Assembly (NCBI GenBank): GCA_000333855.2
Contig: CM007317.1
Span: forward strand, 1,090,596-1,154,595
DNA: 64,000 bases
Reading direction: 5' to 3'
Origin: Endotrypanum monterogeii
Taxonomy: Eukaryota > Euglenozoa > Kinetoplastea > Trypanosomatida > Trypanosomatidae
In this document: in pieces, positions 61,370-64,000 of the stretch
How the letters are laid out: the number at the start of each line of letters is the position of its first letter
Numbering within the stretch: the first letter of the stretch is position 1
Made by a program: the position numbers and the translations under genes
Notes under the pieces: generated by a model
Told to the model about the DNA's origin: nothing
The model's database searches: none
What the model saw: the letters and a program-made list of their open reading frames with translations, nothing else

Positions 61370-63200
61370 GCGAACGCACACTTACCCACACTCTTCCAGT
61401 CTAGCAGTGACTCGACCGAAGTATGAGCGCGCGGAAGCACACGTATACCATTATACGTGGAAGGTAATCCTTCGTGCAACTGGTATATACCTCAGCGGTA
61501 CCTATACATACCAAAAACAAAAAAAAGGGGGGGGCGGTGAACGTATTGGAAATGGTTTATGGGTGCACGAAATTTCCCCCGACCCATTTCTCGCTCTTTT
61601 TTTTTTTCTCCTGCTTATATATATATATATATATATTTTTTTTTTTCTGTGGTGGTGGTGGTCAACCTCTCTCTCTCTGCATCTTGTGACCTCCTCCATC
61701 GTGGGATGAAGGAATACTCGCACCGTACCCTGTGGAGAGACCCCTCGAGCCCGCGTCTGGCCCAGTGGTAAGGGGGGCGCTCAGCGTCAGGTAACTGGAC
61801 AGCAGAACCGTGCGGGTGCTAGGCTGAGGGGCCTTGCTGCGACGCGCGCTCTCACCGGCTCCCCCCTCCCACCCCACTTCCCTCTATCCTCCCTCCCAGC
61901 CAAGAATGACAGCGTCCCTCGAAACGCAGTCGGGCAGGCAACAGTGCGGCCAAGTCGCTGTGAGGCTGGTAACGTCCTCGTCGGCCTCGCCAAGCAAGCT
62001 CATTGAGCACCGCTCGCCACTGTAAAGAGATGCAGTCCACCAAAGTGAGCCTGGCGCGGACGGCGCGCTGGACGTATTCTATAGAAGGAGGAGGAGGGCT
62101 GGTGATGGTGGTGCGGAGCTCCTTGGGACACACGGATCGATTGGGCGTGGTCGAGACGACCAGGAAACATGTGAGGTGTGGCTGCGTAAACAGTCGTCTA
62201 TGGAGCTCTACGTCCTTTGGGTGGGCGTTGGTGGGGCACAACGACTGAATAAGTGGGATATACATATATAGTGTAAATACACAGACGCACACAACATGCG
62301 ATCCTGTGTAAAGAAAAGCACTGTGTTGCCTGAGAAAAGAACGAATGCAAAGCACGATGCTCTTTTTTTTTTCAGCACCGCAGTATAAGAAAGGAAAATA
62401 CACCTATAGCCGCAAACGAACGGGAAAGGGCAAAGATTTATGAATAAAGATAGGGAGCATAAGCGTAGCTCCATAAAATGAAAAGCAGATCATCCACGTG
62501 ACTGGCGTAAGCCGCTGTGTATGTATGTATGTGTGTGTGTGTGTGTGGTGGGGGGGGGAGGGGGGGCTGATTTCATGATGGGCCATGATACACATTTGCA
62601 TCCTCGTTATCGTTCATCAGCGAGCTTCAGTCGAGTTGACGACGGTTTCCCCTGCACTGAAGACCAAGGGAAGCACAGAAGACAAACGGAGACCGCCACA
62701 CACACACCCACACCGCAAAATCGAAATCTTGAAGCGCGATTGCTAAATCGCCTGAGTCTCTTCTCTGTAAATGAGTTCCCCTTAAAGCATCCATCGCTCC
62801 TCTCGGGCATACTTGTTGGTCTCTCTCACTCTCTCTCTCTCTCGCTCGCTGTACCTGGCTTTGATTAGATCGACACATCGCCACGAATTGGATACATGGA
62901 TATGCGTGAAATTTTTGTTGCCCTCCCCCACCCCGTCTCCTCTTTCCCCCCCCCCCTTTTTTTTTCTCACGAATGTACCCTCGTCCATTTCTGTGAACGA
63001 TATTACGCTTACTTGTATCAACGTACGAAGTGCCTGTGCACTCGCATCACCTTGTATGCATCGGCCCCTCGCTCGAGCTCACCCCCTTTTTTCATCTTCG
63101 CTGCACAAGCACACATTCGTAGAATGGGTGACATGGGGAAAAACGTCAAGAGTTCTTTTTTTTTTTGGAACAAGAAAAGCTTATAAAAAGAGCGAGGAAG
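61370..63200. other. Intergenic region containing a SIDER-like element
   Basis: Apart from the retroposon-like element at about 61735-62250 there is no gene. Other content: an (AT)n tract at about 61616-61637 with a T-run, (GGT)n near 61650-61660, a TG tract with G-runs at 62521-62566, a (CT) run at 62819-62845, C- and T-runs near 62945-62966 and a T-run at 63155-63166 before the next gene. Confidence 0.6.
61735..62250 (+). mobile_element. SIDER-like retroposon with a 5' hairpin signature
   Basis: About 515 bp. The 5' end (61748-61805) contains TCTGGCCCAGTGGTAAGG and can fold: CCAGT (62-66 within 617xx) pairs with ACTGG (61794-61798), and inside it GGCGC (61776-61780) pairs with GCGTC (61784-61788). 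This recalls the Pr77 promoter/HDV-like ribozyme signature shared by L1Tc, ingi and Leishmania SIDERs. The 3' half (61994-62124) is shared with the fragment at 7362-7510. SIDERs are about 550 bp and typically lie in 3' UTRs; this one lies in the 3' flank of the CHAP gene. Exact ends are not visible and there is no obvious poly-A tail. The family name is from recognition only. Confidence 0.65.
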
Positions 63201-63776
63201 ATGATGAGACCCCTGTCGCTGCGACGACGTGGTGGGGTGGGTCACCGTGTCAGTGGGGGGTATCCTCTTCTTCTAGCGTCTATTATTGTGCTCGTTACGC
63301 TGCATTGTAATCTAGCATGTGCTCATTACCCGTTGAATGAGATCGCGAAACGTGGCGACGCTCCTCTTCAAGCGACGCAAGCCTCCGGGAATATCAAGAG
63401 ACTCGGGGACAGTAGTACTAGTGGTGGACGTGACAACGTTCAATCACTCGCCGGGGCTATGGCAGCAAGTACTGTAGTCACACATAAATCCTCTAACACT
63501 GAAGAAAAAAAATCGAAAACAGAAAAAAAAACGTCTCATCACAGAACTAAATCCATGCCGATGGCGACACCAACTGCAGCACCGTCAGCGACACCAGCTG
63601 CAGCACCACTTGCAACATCGCCAGCGACACCAACTGCAACACAGCCAGCGACACTAACTGCAACACCAACATCGCCAGCGACACCAACTGCAATACCGCC
63701 AGCGACACCAACTGCAATACCGCCAGCGACACCAACTGCAACAGCGACAGTGACAGCAACACCAACACCGCACTGA
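63201..63776 (+). CDS. Secreted mucin/proteophosphoglycan-like Pro/Thr/Ala-rich protein (frame broken)
   Basis: A 191-aa frame. The N-terminus is MMRPLSLRRRG, then a hydrophobic core (PLLLASIIVLVTLHCNLACA) that looks like a signal peptide cleaved near ACA/HY. A hydrophilic, Ser/Thr-rich region with a Lys-rich patch follows, then imperfect 8-residue repeats of the type PATPTAIP encoded by a 24-bp unit (about 63590-63730). Such Thr/Pro/Ala repeats suggest heavy O-glycosylation or phosphoglycosylation at the cell surface. The frame stops at TGA 63774-63776 directly after ATPTPH. The same kind of composition continues in another frame, so the stop is probably a frameshift. Tandem ATGs occur at 63201 and 63204; the frame upstream begins with TTG. 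Confidence 0.6.
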   Translation: MMRPLSLRRRGGVGHRVSGGYPLLLASIIVLVTLHCNLACAHYPLNEIAKRGDAPLQATQASGNIKRLGDSSTSGGRDNVQSLAGAMAASTVVTHKSSNTEEKKSKTEKKTSHHRTKSMPMATPTAAPSATPAAAPLATSPATPTATQPATLTATPTSPATPTAIPPATPTAIPPATPTATATVTATPTPH

Positions 63777-63895
63777 CAGCGCCACCACCGACAGTGACAG
63801 CAACACCGCCGCCGACGAGCACCACGCCAACCCCTTCGGCGAATACATCAAGCGAAGGGGCCCTCTTTCTTTTCTGTATATTCGCTGTAGTTTGA
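63764..63895 (+). pseudogene. Out-of-frame 3' continuation with a GPI-anchor-like tail
   Basis: In the frame shifted relative to 63201, the sequence from about 63773 keeps the Pro/Thr/Ala composition (LTAPPPTVTATPPPTSTTP) and then ends with ANTSSEGALFLFCIFAVV and a stop at 63893-63895. A small-residue stretch followed by about 12 hydrophobic residues and a stop is the layout of a GPI-attachment signal. It therefore looks like the true C-terminus of the preceding gene, separated by a one-base frame difference near 63771. It may be a real mutation or a base error in repetitive DNA. Confidence 0.55.
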
Positions 63896-64000
63896 GCTTT
63901 TCTCATGAGCTGGACAAGACTATTTCAGCGCATACCGCCAGAATTCCGATATCGGCTCAGTAACTCTCATAATAAGTCGCGCCCTCACCCGGATCACGAG

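Noticed and set aside
61748..61790. tRNA-like A-box (TGGCCCAGTGGTAAGG)
   Set aside because: No B-box, acceptor stem or anticodon arm follows; better explained as the retroposon 5' signature.
63905..64000. ATG-started frame open to the end of the window (32 codons)
   Set aside because: Only 10 nt after the apparent end of the previous gene, no splice signal space, and too short to judge.
1..64000. CRISPR arrays, bacterial operons, rRNA or tRNA genes
   Set aside because: None seen; the genome is eukaryotic and repeats are microsatellites or retroposon fragments.

Overview
This window looks like part of a chromosome from a trypanosomatid protozoan of the Leishmania lineage. Every supportable gene is intron-less and lies on the + strand. 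Genes are separated by long pyrimidine-rich stretches of poly-T, C-runs, (TG)n and (AT)n. Several start codons follow a polypyrimidine tract and an AG, the pattern of spliced-leader trans-splicing of a polycistronic transcript. A SIDER-like retroposon near 61.7-62.2 kb, with a second fragment near 7.4 kb, points to Leishmania or a close relative. Gene content and order match, from memory, a block of T. brucei chromosome 2 and the corresponding Leishmania chromosome 33 region. The species cannot be fixed from the sequence.

Layout, left to right: a gene-free leader (1-3.2 kb); a quasi-RRM protein of the hnRNP F/H type (3284-4642); a 6.5-kb gene-free gap with a SIDER fragment and a 20-N assembly gap; a mitochondrial protein that is probably the guide-RNA-binding subunit GRBC2/GAP1 (11159-12766); eIF5B (15083-17536); a C5orf34-like protein (20108-23401); an unrecognised 843-aa protein (24226-26757); a UBE2S-type ubiquitin-conjugating enzyme (27852-28577); a giant BEACH protein of 4866 aa (31794-46394); a GTPBP1-type translational GTPase (47806-50373); a small membrane protein that is probably ATP synthase subunit g (51691-52149); two PWWP-TFIIS paralogues (53978-55402 and 56930-58714); a membrane-anchored CHAP amidase-like protein (60245-61369); a SIDER-like element; and a secreted, mucin-like Pro/Thr-rich protein whose reading frame breaks before an apparent GPI-anchor signal (63201-63895).

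The genes share a transcription unit rather than a pathway: RNA binding and editing, translation (eIF5B, GTPBP1), ubiquitin/APC-C, membrane traffic, mitochondrial energy, Pol II elongation and cell surface. The most interesting points are the UBE2S-like C-terminal tail ending LRRI, the second PWWP-TFIIS paralogue with a damaged acidic hairpin, the CHAP domain placed on the lumenal or outer side of a membrane, the broken mucin/GPI reading frame, and the very long gene-free gap around the assembly gap.
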